Shown here piece by piece: positions 24,701 to 33,319 of a stretch of DNA of 64,000 nt (its first letter is position 1; the number at the start of each line of letters is the position of its first letter). This stretch comes from Athripsodes cinereus. Its lineage: Eukaryota; Arthropoda; Insecta; Trichoptera; Leptoceridae. The notes beneath the pieces are model-generated. The model was not told where the DNA came from and made no database searches. It was given only the letters and a program-made list of their open reading frames with translations. The stretch covers positions 38,143,542-38,207,541 of the forward strand of contig OX388305.1 of assembly GCA_947579605.1 (NCBI GenBank). Direction: 5' to 3'. Both the position numbers and the translations under genes were made by a program.

Positions 24701-27700
24701 ATGTAAAAATAGTCAGGCAAATGCTTTTGATGAAAAGGGACAGGCAGACACGGAGGAAGTTGAAAGTATTACTAAAAGTAAGAAGAAACGTAATAGAAAG
24801 AAGAATAAAAAGGAAACCACTCCAGTAGACGACACAAAAGTCGCAGATGAAGAGAAAAAATTACAAGAAACTGATGAAATTTTAGAAAGTACAGATCAAG
24901 ACCAAAATATAATTCAGAATGAAGGTCAAGATACAATTGCAGTTGAAGCTGATAAAACATTAGTCAGAGATAAAGTTGAAAAAAATAATAAGTTATCAAT
25001 CCAAGAAGATTTTATGCAAAGTTGTTGCAAGGACACGTCATCGGATGTGGGTTTTCAGTTGGATGTTGATGTTCGTGATCACGGTGGGACTGAAAATTAT
25101 TGTGGCTCAGATGACAGTTTGGAGTCTAGTGATGAAGAGGAAGAAGACGATGATAGCTCTGCAGACAGCTGTGATGATGGCAGTGATTGGAGTGCAGTGG
25201 ACAGTGATGTGGAGGATGTGTGGTGCAAGGAGGAGAGAGAACCTGGGAGTCTCATGCCCTACAAGAATAAAGATGGGCAGTGGGTGCAGGTGTGGAATAT
25301 AAATACATTTATATGTCATCCCAGTTGGGCTAAGATCAATTAAGTTTAGGTACTTCCTCTAGTGATTTCTGCTGTCCATTGATATTACTTTTAGGACATC
25401 TGGCCACTTAAAACTGAGTCATTAAACATACACGTTTGACTCTTGTCAGTAGCTCCACGAGGATCTCATTTTAAATTAATATTTATTTTTGCTAATAAAC
25501 AACACTCTTGAGGGTCTTTTAATTGGTTCAACTATCCACTTTTGAATGATATTTGTTATCATTGAGGATACACAGCCTATTTTCAACAGCTCCATATTTC
25601 TAAGATACCTGCTAGATAAGACGGCGGATAATAACCTTCCTGATACCAAAATTCCATTCCAATTCTTAAATAGTGTACATGTTCATATTGTAATGAAACA
25701 AGTGTTTGATTTCAGATTATATTTGGTCAGTTAGAGTCACCTCCATCACCATTGTTGAGATATGTCCCAGATCCAGATGGAGAACTCATGCAGATGCTTT
25801 CAGGTTAGACATGGCAATTGGAATACGGTAGATCTTATTGGTCACAGTACATTAAATACTCAATAAATAAAATAATATATTATGTATTAAATACTCAATA
25901 AATAAAATAATATATTATGTATTAAATACTCAATAAATAAAATAATATATGTATTATGTATTAAAAAAACTTTATTGGGATGAATAAAGTTAATAAATTA
26001 AAAACATTATTGTCCTCTTTACATTGATTTATTTAATTTGACTGTATTTCTCTATGATTTTTATTTGTATTCAATGTACAGTAAAGAATGAAAAAATAAA
26101 TAAACATTAACAAAAAAGTAACCTATAACCTTAGAATACCAAAAGGTGGACCTGTCACTAAATGGGTATTCAAACTTCACCACTTAGTTTGATGAAAGAT
26201 CTTTTCATTGAAGCAACCATAAACGAGTTTTATCTTATTATTCACCTTATTCTCTATGAATTAACAAAATTTTAAGAATTTTATTAATTAAAGATCTTTT
26301 CATTGAAGCAACCATAAACGAGTTTTATCTTATTATTTGCCTTATTCTCTATGAATTAACGAAATTTTAAGAATTTTATTAATTAAAGATCTTTTCATGG
26401 AAGCAACCATAAACGAGTTTTATCTTATTATTCACCTTATTCTCTATGAATTAACAAAATTTTAAGAATTTTAATAATTAAAGATCTTTTCATTGAAGCA
26501 ACCATAAACGAGTTTTATCTTATTATTTGCCTTATTCTCTATGAATTAACAAAATTTTAAGAATTTTATTAATTAAAGATCTTTTCATTGAAGCAACCAT
26601 AAACGAGTTTTATCTTATTATTCACCTTATTCTCTATGAATTAACAAAATTTTAAGAATTTTATTAATTAAAGATCTTTTCATTGAAGCAACCATAAACG
26701 AGTTTTATCTTATTATTCGCCTTATTCTCTATGAATATTAACAAAATTTTAAGAATTTTATTAATTAAGATCTTTTCATTGAAGCAACCATAAACGAGTT
26801 TTATCTTATTATTTGCCTTATCCTCTATGAATTAACAAAATTTTAAGAATTTTATTAATTTTTAGTAAATGTTGATTTTCATTTATTTATATTTTAAAAT
26901 TATTTTTATGAAAATGAGTCAAACTACAGACGACATGATCGCAAGAGAATATTTCTCACAACCAACTTTTAAATAATGTTTTTATCCTATGTGAATTTTA
27001 AATTATTTTTTAATATAATGTTTTGTGTTGAATGTTTTTTAAAAATTCTACAATGCACATCCGTTACTTGATTTTTTAAAATCGCGATCGATTTCGGTAA
27101 ACCTTTACCATTGACGAGCGAGATAATACTGACTTTTTTTTACGCGGCGGCAGAATTGCCATCCACACTTCTCAGCATTGTACAACCAGATAAGTCTCCA
27201 TATGATCAGTCATGATCACACAAAAACTTAACAGTCTAATGCCGGGAAAAATTCACCTATCCAGATATACAGGATATCAAAGGATTAGGCTCAAAACGCG
27301 GGATCAAAATACCAGCATTGTGCCTGAAATATCTGTGTTCAAAAACTTTTTTACAATATTACAAGTGTTTATTATAATAGATTTAATAATTTAATAATTT
27401 AATATTTTATTATGCTTTTTGTTTTAAGTACTTATACCTACTTAAGTTATATGTACCTCTATATATTTTATTTATTTTTTATTATATCTTTTCTTTTATG
27501 TACTTAACTATGTACATCAATATTAATGTATCTCGTATCTCTCTCACATTTGGTTGGTTGGTAGAAATTGCCTAAAGGCAATAAACCCGCCATTTGTGCT
27601 ACTTTATACCACAATAAAGATTATTTTATTTATTTATTTTATTTAATATTTTTGTTAAAACATCTACAAAAACAAAATAATTAAAAACAATAGCTGCACC

Positions 27701-30700
27701 TGTTAAGGATTAGGCATTGTAAACATTGTGAGAAGAGGTGATTTATAATGATTTATTACTTTATTTACAATATTTATGTTTGAATTCAAAGCTTTATTAA
27801 TTTCTAATTGAATTTGAATTAATTTGAATTCAAAGGTAAATATTGTAAATAAAGTAATAAATCATTATAAATCACCTCTTCTCACAATGTTTACAATGCC
27901 TAATCCATAACAGGTGCAGCTATTGTTTTCAATTATTTTGTTTTTGTAGATGTTTTAACAAAAATATTAGTCAGTATTATCTCGCTCGTCAATGGTAAAG
28001 GTTTACCGAAATCGATCGCGATTTTAAAAAATCAAGTAACGGATGTGCATTGTAGAATATTTAAAAAACATTCAAAATGTCTCGTAACTGTTACATAGTT
28101 AATCCTTCTAAAATAACTGATAATGTTTTGTCACAGGTTATGAAGAATTGGAAAGAACTTTGAATTATAGGTTCAGAGACCGTTGTTATCTACTGCAGGC
28201 TATGACACATGCCTCCCACACACAGAACAGGCTCACAGACTGTTACCAAAGGTTGGAGTTCTTAGGGGATGCTGTTTTAGGTAAATGTGTATATTGTATA
28301 ACATTACATGCGTATAGACAGTTCACACAAATAGAGTTAGTTCAAAATAAAGATATGAATGTTGCAGGTAATAACATTTAGTAAAATAGTAAACTTTCTT
28401 TTGCCTGACGATGAGAGTGGAAGCTCTTGAAAGCTGGCTCGTAAAATTACTAAAGTTAACAGTGGAACAACTGCATATCTTGTTTCATCAATAAATTATT
28501 TTTATGATGAAACAAGATATGTAGTTGTTCCACTGTTAACTTTAGTAATTTTAATATATATAAACATGTAACACCCGGACCAATATTTATATAGAAATTT
28601 TCATTCCACCTTTGAAAAATCAATGTCGTTGTTTTTCGGGTAGTTGTCTGGTTCGCCCAGTTTGTTGCTGAGTTCTTGTTTTAGAATCTTATGCATTTGT
28701 GTATCTCATCCATTTATAAATGACTATTTTTGTTGTACACTCTTCTAACGAGCTGTTTCACCACCTCTGGATAAAGTGCCGGATAGCCAATCCAACACAA
28801 ATCTAACGGATAAAACGAAAAATGCGTTTCACGACTCCCTGACAGCGCTATCCTATAGATAAAGGTCTAGATAAGTTATCCAGCGGATAAGTCTCAGATA
28901 GTGTTAAACTGTCAAAATTTGTTTACATGTGCGTTGCCTAGATATATTCCTAGGCAACGCACGATATATTCCTACCTATGTGAATACATTCATGCAACAA
29001 ACGCATGAAATTACAACGTTGCCACTGCTATCTGGTGGATAACAATCTATAAGAAATCTGTAGGTGGTGAAACGCTCGCTTCAGTTTATCTTGTACATAA
29101 ATTTGTCCTAAGGATAGTTATCTAGAACTTTATCCAGAGGTGGTGAAACAGCCCGTAAGTAAACTTATTTGGTTATACTTTTCTTTTTGTACAGATTATT
29201 TGATAACTCGGCAGCTGTACGAGGACCCCCGAAGACATTCTCCAGGTCCCCTTACAGATCTCAGATCAGCACTGGTGAATAACACCATATTTGCATCGTT
29301 AGCAGTCAGACATGGGATGCACAAGTGAGATATACACATTTATTTATTTCTTTCATCAATTAGATAATAAAAATAAATAGAAAACTTTAACTAATAAATG
29401 GAACACTTAAACCTTCACGTATATGCACCAGTAGGTACACAATATAAACCAGTATATAAATTTGTGTATTATGATGTTTTTGCTATTGTTTTGTAGATTC
29501 TTCCGTCACCTTTCTCCTGGTTTGAATGAGGTCCTGGCCAGATTTGTCAAGATTCAAGAGGAGAATGGACATTCCATCAGCGAAGAGGTATTACTGATTT
29601 GAAAAATAGATATAATTTCTTTTACACAGAATTCATTGTGTTTTCTATTTGCCGGTTATCTATTTGTCGGTTTGAAATATATAAATTTTCTTTGTATTTG
29701 CAGCACTACCTGATCCAAGAAGATGAATGCGAGCAAGCAGAGGACGTGGAGGTGCCCAAGGCTCTGGGAGATCTTTTTGAATCTGTAGCAGGAGCCATCT
29801 TCTTAGACTCGGGTAAGAATAGGCCTTACTCTCTTTTCTGTAAATTTTGAGTGTCCTGGAAAAGGCAAGTATTTGTAAAGCTTCAAATTCTAAGACATTT
29901 TTAATATCTTCAGTTTTGCAATGAGGTATGCTATCCATTTTGAATGTTTTAACTTGTATTGACACAGAGAAGATGGCTTGCATGCTTACTACAAGCAGCA
30001 ACTTGTGGGACATGCTGTGATGGGATGGTTGGACTATACATATTTAATTCTGCTAATAATAAAATAGTGATATTTCTTAATGCAGTGGCTACACAGAACA
30101 TACTGTATAGTGCTCTACACGTGTTGCAGAATCGCTCCATGTGGAGACAGATGGTCGATGAAATGAGCCATGATTGTCACAATCCTCAGAATAAAGGGAT
30201 CGACGGAGACAATGAATTGCCGTAAATGTGATTTTAATATATTTGTTGTAATGTGCTATTAGGTATGTCTCTGGATGCTGTGTGGAAGGTGTACTACGCT
30301 CTGATGCACAAAGAGATGGAGCTTTTCAGTGAGACGGTGCCCAAGAGTCCAGTTAGGGAGTTGTTAGAGATGGAACCGGAGACAACCAAATTTGGGTAAT
30401 TATTAAACAGTTTAGGTAGATAATTTTAGTATTTTCTATCTATCTTTACCCTCATGCCGTATCCCAGGTGGGGGTAGACAGAGAGAAAGGAATGCCTTTT
30501 TGTTTGCTTTCTCCACATTCATTCAATTTTGCATACATGCACTTTGATTCCTCTGTTTTACTGTTAACAGTATCACATTTCTAAAGATGGTGATGGGAAG
30601 AATACAAAATCTCGAATTTTTTATCAATGATGAATTTGTATTTATTTTTTTATTGTTACAGCAAACCTGAAAAACTGGCTGACGGCAGGCGAGTGCGTGT

Positions 30701-30851
30701 GACTGTAGAGGTATTGGGTGTGGGAGCATTCAAAGGAGTTGGCAGAAACTTCCGTATTGCCAAGTGTACCGCTGCTAAATGTGCCCTGCGACATCTAAAC
30801 CTGTTGAGGGGTAAAACACAACCCTGCGGAAACTCCAAACTTAAGAAATAA
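16607..30851 (+). CDS. Dcr-1: Dicer-1, 3' half (15 exons)
   Basis: Dicer-1 is the RNase III that cuts pre-miRNA hairpins in the cytoplasm, in Drosophila with the partner Loquacious. Exons, all with GT-AG borders: 16607-16836, 17278-17410, 20551-20744, 20833-21786, 22086-22238, 22646-22792, 23110-23794, 24163-25289, 25716-25803, 28137-28280, 29195-29324, 29497-29587, 29704-29812, 30263-30395, 30662-30851. The frames join without a break and give about 1502 residues: an acidic linker (1-504), RNase IIIa (505-604 and from 833), RNase IIIb (1238-1395), and a C-terminal dsRBD (about 1430-1502). All catalytic acidic residues are present. The first exon begins inside a codon, so helicase, DUF283 and PAZ exons lie upstream, probably outside the window. 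Two large charged expansions make this half far longer than in fly Dcr-1. Confidence 0.96.
17655..17830. mobile_element. Fragment of the 11.2-13.0 kb DNA element
   Basis: The segment gaaatccgctataaca and the following ttttgtgattcggagaaaat and aaaaaactattacacaagta match, in order, the right arm of the element at 11196-12990. It is a truncated copy in a Dicer intron. Confidence 0.6.
17816..17997 (+). mobile_element. RTE-like LINE fragment (RT core end)
   Basis: The open frame reads [20 protein letters not shown], then [19 protein letters not shown] and CESDIEK. This is the segment just downstream of the RT catalytic motif in RTE-like LINEs. The same block occurs on the minus strand near 51090-51265. 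It lies in a Dicer intron. Confidence 0.8.
18583..18682. mobile_element. Short palindromic MITE with TTAA duplication
   Basis: A 92-bp fold-back (18587-18678) with ends cctgtaaaggagt and actcctttacagg is flanked by ttaa on both sides (18583-18586, 18679-18682). Its inner arms include caacgcaccggtgcgtgcg and gcacgtaccggggcgttg. A TTAA target points to piggyBac-related mobilisation. It lies in a Dicer intron. Confidence 0.75.
18797..19080 (-). mobile_element. 5'-truncated LINE, C-terminal end
   Basis: On the minus strand, [37 protein letters not shown] and LSVENPL then a stop (about 19078-18937) resemble the extreme C-terminus of a CR1/Jockey-type LINE. A 3' UTR and taaa tail end near 18797. 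Dicer intron. Confidence 0.6.
19255..19381 (-). mobile_element. 3' end of RTE-like LINE next to gap
   Basis: Shares acgtgtcccaggtggggtag and the cttccttcgcttcctc block with the copy at 15160-15520, same orientation. On the minus strand it reads [19 protein letters not shown] and ends AYPTWDT. It runs into the N gap. Confidence 0.75.
19382..19581. other. Assembly gap (200 N)
   Basis: Exactly 200 N. Both flanks are RTE-like LINE C-terminal sequence in opposite orientations, which explains why assembly failed here. Confidence 0.98.
19582..19660 (+). mobile_element. RTE-like LINE C-terminal end
   Basis: Directly after the gap, [20 protein letters not shown] then SNGL and a stop. This is the usual last segment of an RTE-type LINE protein, oriented opposite to the piece left of the gap. 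Confidence 0.6.
22086..24260 (+). CDS. Dcr-1: Dcr-1 RNase IIIa domain exons with acidic insert
   Basis: Exons 22086-22238 and 22646-22792 encode [20 protein letters not shown] and [14 protein letters not shown], then [12 protein letters not shown] and [10 protein letters not shown]. The catalytic Glu and Asp are in ERLETVGDS. The domain is completed at the start of exon 24163 by [20 protein letters not shown], which holds the second Asp/Glu pair. Between them exon 23110-23794 (228 residues) begins [18 protein letters not shown] and ends [14 protein letters not shown], both conserved in insect Dcr-1. Its middle (roughly 23215-23745) is a D/E/S/N-rich expansion with no recognised domain. Confidence 0.95.
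22925..23105 (+). mobile_element. Penelope-like LTR remnant
   Basis: Contains gcctgacagtgagagcgg followed by cgaaagccagctc, similar to the better preserved hammerhead-like unit at 28403-28445, and ends in an aataaaactttattta tail. The first core motif (CTGACAG) deviates, so a ribozyme here would be dead. Dicer intron, right before exon 23110. Confidence 0.35.
23860..24075 (-). mobile_element. Decayed LINE C-terminal fragment
   Basis: Read on the minus strand, broken pieces such as GHDQRQE and [11 protein letters not shown], and on the + strand the words gccctccgcgatggtgatga, resemble the C-terminal end of an RTE/R1-type LINE with several lesions. Dicer intron. Confidence 0.4.
24163..25803 (+). 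CDS. Dcr-1: Dcr-1 inter-RNase III linker with giant K/E insert
   Basis: Exon 24163-25289 continues from RNase IIIa through [14 protein letters not shown] and then runs for about 330 residues of K/E/D-rich sequence. This begins with lysine-rich patches ([22 protein letters not shown]) and ends with an acidic patch ([10 protein letters not shown]). It closes with [12 protein letters not shown]. Exon 25716-25803 ([18 protein letters not shown] ... QMLSG) returns to conserved sequence leading to RNase IIIb. In fly Dcr-1, as I recall it, this linker is only tens of residues. The open frame is unbroken and lies between correct splice sites, so it is real coding sequence. The basic patches could act as nuclear localisation signals or RNA contacts; that is inference. 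Confidence 0.9.
25853..25960. repeat. 35-bp tandem repeat, 3 copies
   Basis: The unit attaaatactcaataaata followed by aaataatatattatgt is repeated three times, the last slightly changed. Dicer intron. Confidence 0.85.
26185..26935. repeat. 95-bp satellite, 7 copies, within a Harbinger-type remnant
   Basis: Seven head-to-tail copies of a 95-bp unit start at 26195, 26290, 26385, 26480, 26575, 26670 and about 26767. The unit begins aaagatcttttcattgaagc and contains accataaacgagttttatc and ttctctatgaattaac. The unit resembles part of the terminal arm of the Harbinger-type element at 52199-53369 (near 53040-53110: tcctttcactgaaacgacc, ataaacaagtttat, aattctctatgaatt). After the last copy, gagtcaaactacagacgac at 26914 matches the next part of that arm (cgtcaaactacatacaac near 53218). 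So a MITE arm appears to have been expanded internally into a small satellite. Dicer intron. Confidence 0.8.
27031..28072. mobile_element. Long palindromic element split by a LINE-tail insertion
   Basis: The right arm is continuous (about 27832-28072). The left arm is in two pieces: 27031-27132 (attctacaatgcacatccgt, aatcgcgatcgatttcggta, cattgacgagcgagataata) and 27644-27792 (aatatttttgttaaaacatc, atagctgcacctgttaagga, gagaagaggtgatttata). The piece between them (about 27135-27643) is foreign, ending aattgcctaaaggcaataaa and a ttta-rich tail, the look of a truncated LINE. The arms match almost perfectly, so transcripts would fold into a hairpin of over 200 bp. Dicer intron, ending about 65 bp before exon 28137. 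Confidence 0.8.
28137..29812 (+). CDS. Dcr-1: Dcr-1 RNase IIIb domain exons
   Basis: Four exons (28137-28280, 29195-29324, 29497-29587, 29704-29812) encode [92 protein letters not shown] and [20 protein letters not shown]. The catalytic residues of the IIIb centre (Glu and Asp in RLEFLGD, Asp and Glu in GDLFE) are all present. The match with fly Dcr-1 is strong throughout. Confidence 0.97.
28403..28560 (+). mobile_element. Penelope-like LTR with perfect hairpin
   Basis: After a hammerhead-like core (28405-28432) comes a near-perfect inverted repeat: aaattactaaagttaacagt, ggaacaactgcatatcttgt and its mirror from 28505 to 28555, around a loop with aataaattatttttatg. The left arm starts about 28443. 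Dicer intron. Confidence 0.6.
28405..28432 (+). ncRNA. Hammerhead-ribozyme-like core
   Basis: CTGACGA (matching CUGANGA), then gagag/ctctt as a 5-bp stem II, then GAAA and gctggctc. It sits at the front of a Penelope-like LTR. Sequence and spacing fit; cleavage is untested. Confidence 0.45.
28746..29158. mobile_element. PIF/Harbinger-type MITE
   Basis: The element 28749-29155 has ends cgagctgtttcaccacctct and agaggtggtgaaacagcccg and is flanked by taa on both sides (28746-28748, 29156-29158). A 3-bp TAA duplication is typical of PIF/Harbinger. A central palindrome gcgttgcctaga...cctaggcaacgc lies near 28930-28965. Its right end is only about 36 bp from the acceptor of Dicer exon 29195, so it contributes the sequence where the branch point must lie. 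Confidence 0.8.
30263..30851 (+). CDS. Dcr-1: Dcr-1 last two exons: dsRNA-binding domain
   Basis: Exon 30263-30395 encodes [20 protein letters not shown] and [19 protein letters not shown]. Exon 30662-30851 encodes [40 protein letters not shown] and [10 protein letters not shown], and stops at 30849-30851. This is the dsRBD that closes all animal Dicers. The intron between them (30396-30661) carries an RTE-like LINE tail. Confidence 0.97.
30448..30545 (-). mobile_element. 3' end of RTE-like LINE
   Basis: Shares ccctcatgccgtatcccagg, the gacagagagaaaggaatgcc block and tctccacattcattcaattt with the copies at 15160 and 50570. Last Dicer intron. Confidence 0.6.
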
Positions 30852-30958
30852 TCAAACCACATTGATAACTTAACATTGTTGTGATTTACAAAGCAAAAGT
30901 ATTAAAGTATTGAGTTGTTCATACTATATTTGTGCATCGGAGGAAAACTGCAGTGTCT

Positions 30959-30964
30959 AATAAA
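30959..30964 (+). promoter_or_regulatory. Likely Dcr-1 poly(A) signal
   Basis: AATAAA about 108 bases after the Dicer stop, in an AT-rich 3' UTR. Others occur further on, so the true site is not certain. Confidence 0.5.
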
Positions 30965-31904
30965 TAATGTTGTTTTTCAGTATGATCTTCTTTTGCTTAT
31001 TACATATTCTTCTTTATATTCACTTGAAAGCCAGCAACATTGACTATATTCTAACATGTTATTTGTTAACACAAAATGTCTAAAGATTCTATTGTATTTG
31101 GTACAAATTAATGAAAGTTCATTGTAATGAAATTAAAATAGAATATAAATAAAAACACTATTACTTAACAGTTATAACACTGTAATATTTGACTTTTTGG
31201 GTACACACTCATCATTCTATCCGAAAATTTCAAACATTTAACTCACTGACAATAGTTGTCTACCCGAAAGTTGCTTTTGGGTAGTTGTAAAAATAATACA
31301 GTGTTTTCATATTTACTCCATTTAGGTTTTAAAATAAAATTGTCAAAACTGATTTTCGATTATTCTTTTAATTGTAGCCCTCACTTTTATATTGAAATAC
31401 AAATGATATCAAGTTGCACTGTTTTTTATCTATGAATTTTTTGTCTATGGATAGCACAAAATCAGATAGAACATAATAATTATGATCTATCTGATTTATT
31501 TGATATCAATTATTTTTTTATAGATTTATCTGATGTTTTATTAATAGCAATATTTGTATGTCAATAATTGATGTAGACTAGTTTCCTTTCGATGTAGAGG
31601 TATTCGGTGGGCCACTTGATATTTAAAATTTTTATTCACTGCACCAATACAGTGAAAAAGGTTTAGTCATTGTATTAGAGCGGAAATAAGAGTAGTGCGT
31701 ACTGTTTTTTTATTATTATAATTTGTTTGAGAGTGGGTGAAGGCATTTTGATAGAAGATAATCACTTTCAGAGGTGTTTTTTTGAAGCTTTAATTATTTT
31801 TAGTTTATATTTTTGTATTTATTTTTCGTACTTTTTAATCTAGAAGAGCTTTTCGTTTATAATACTATTATGTACTGATTGTGTAGTAATAGGAATAACT
31901 TTGT
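30965..31904. other. Dicer downstream region, no gene
   Basis: AT-rich; no coding region supported. The word ctacccgaaagttgcttttg near 31260 may be a decayed LTR fragment. Confidence 0.4.
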
Positions 31905-32290
31905 GAAAGTTCATTTTAATTAAATTAAATTAGATTTAAAATAAAACACTGTATTACTTTCACTATGAATATCATCTCCATAGATCCTAGACACACTTAC
32001 CTATTATCTTATAATATTTAATCTAGAAGAGCTTTTCGTTTAAAATACTAAATAAAATAAAATTAGATATAAAATAAAACACTGTTTTACTTTCACTATG
32101 AATAATATTTGAATCACAGGCCTTTCGAGTAGACACCCATCATCAGAGTTTTTGTTAGAAACTAAATACAAAGAAGAAAAATAACAGATGTTTTCAAATA
32201 TTATAAGATAATAGGTAAAGTGTGTCTAAGATCTATGGAGATGGTATTCATAGTGAAAGTAATACAGTGTTATATTTTAAATCTATTATA
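31905..32290. mobile_element. Penelope-like inverted LTR block
   Basis: Outer inverted arms: 31915-32025 (gaaagttcattttaatt, ttactttcactatgaatatc, ctccatagatcctagacaca) and 32190-32285 (ataagataataggtaaagtg, gtctaagatctatggagatg, tcatagtgaaagtaatacag). A second direct partial copy begins near 32020 (aatctagaagagcttttcgt occurs at 31840 and 32020). The centre contains the hammerhead-like core on the minus strand. Confidence 0.6.
32123..32146 (-). ncRNA. Hammerhead-ribozyme-like core (canonical CTGATGA)
   Basis: On the minus strand: CTGATGA, then a stem ggg(t)/(a)ctc with loop gtct, then GAAA and ggcctgtg. This is the best core match in the window, with the canonical CUGAUGA and GAAA boxes and a 4-bp stem II. 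Confidence 0.5.
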
Positions 32291-33319
32291 ATTCTACTAT
32301 TATGTATATTCACACTGATTGACGAACAAATAACGCGAACAATTTTTTTTTCTTCCCTTTGTGAATATAGAAAGAGAAAGAGATTAGTTCTGTCTCTTTC
32401 TTTTGTCTATGTTTTCCATAGAAGGAAAGTATATAAAGAATTATTGATTCGTATTATTAATTAGAAAGGCGTGGATGTTCCCTAGTTTCAGAAATGTAAT
32501 GCATTTTTATTTGTCTTAATTTTTATATAAAGAAATCTATTATTTGAATTAAGAATTATGTTAATTCTTTTGTTGTTGAGACAATAGAGTCAAAATATTG
32601 ACATGCTTTTTAAATGAAGAACAAATAGTGTGAATAAAGTATTCTTGATTCATTATAACTGTCATGTTCAAAAATTATATATTAATCATTGATCTAACAT
32701 GTTAACACTAGATATGACAGGACGAACAAAATTTGTGTTGCAAAATCGAATGCATCTAACTTTTTGTTGAACAGGGTTGTGAATACTTCCGAAAAATAAT
32801 ATTTATTTATATATTTATTTATTTATACAATGAACGGCTACATAGGCCTTTGACATAATATACAATAAAAACAATAATAGGGTAAAACCGCCTAATACGC
32901 CCCACTTTTTTTTGAAATTCAATAAAAAATCACAGATTTACAAAAACTGAAAAATATTTATTCAAAAACTTTAATACTAAAGGTACAATATTGCTATCAA
33001 ATAATTTTGATATGACCAACACAAGAGTTATAAAAAAATAATTAATTTTTTGTGGCGTGGGGCATTTTAAGACACGATTGATGCCTAATACCGAATACGC
33101 CTCACTCGTGTCGCAAAATGCCCCATCAAATTCAAGACAAGACTTCTTACAATAAAAACAAATTAGGAAGCAAACTGAACATAAAATGAATTTTAACAAC
33201 ACATACAGTACCTACATACTTTAAGAATACACTTATTTTAAGGAATAAAACTATGAACAATTATAAAATAAAATTCTAGAAAAAATTAAGCAATAATAAA
33301 AAAAAAGTTAATCTAAGGA

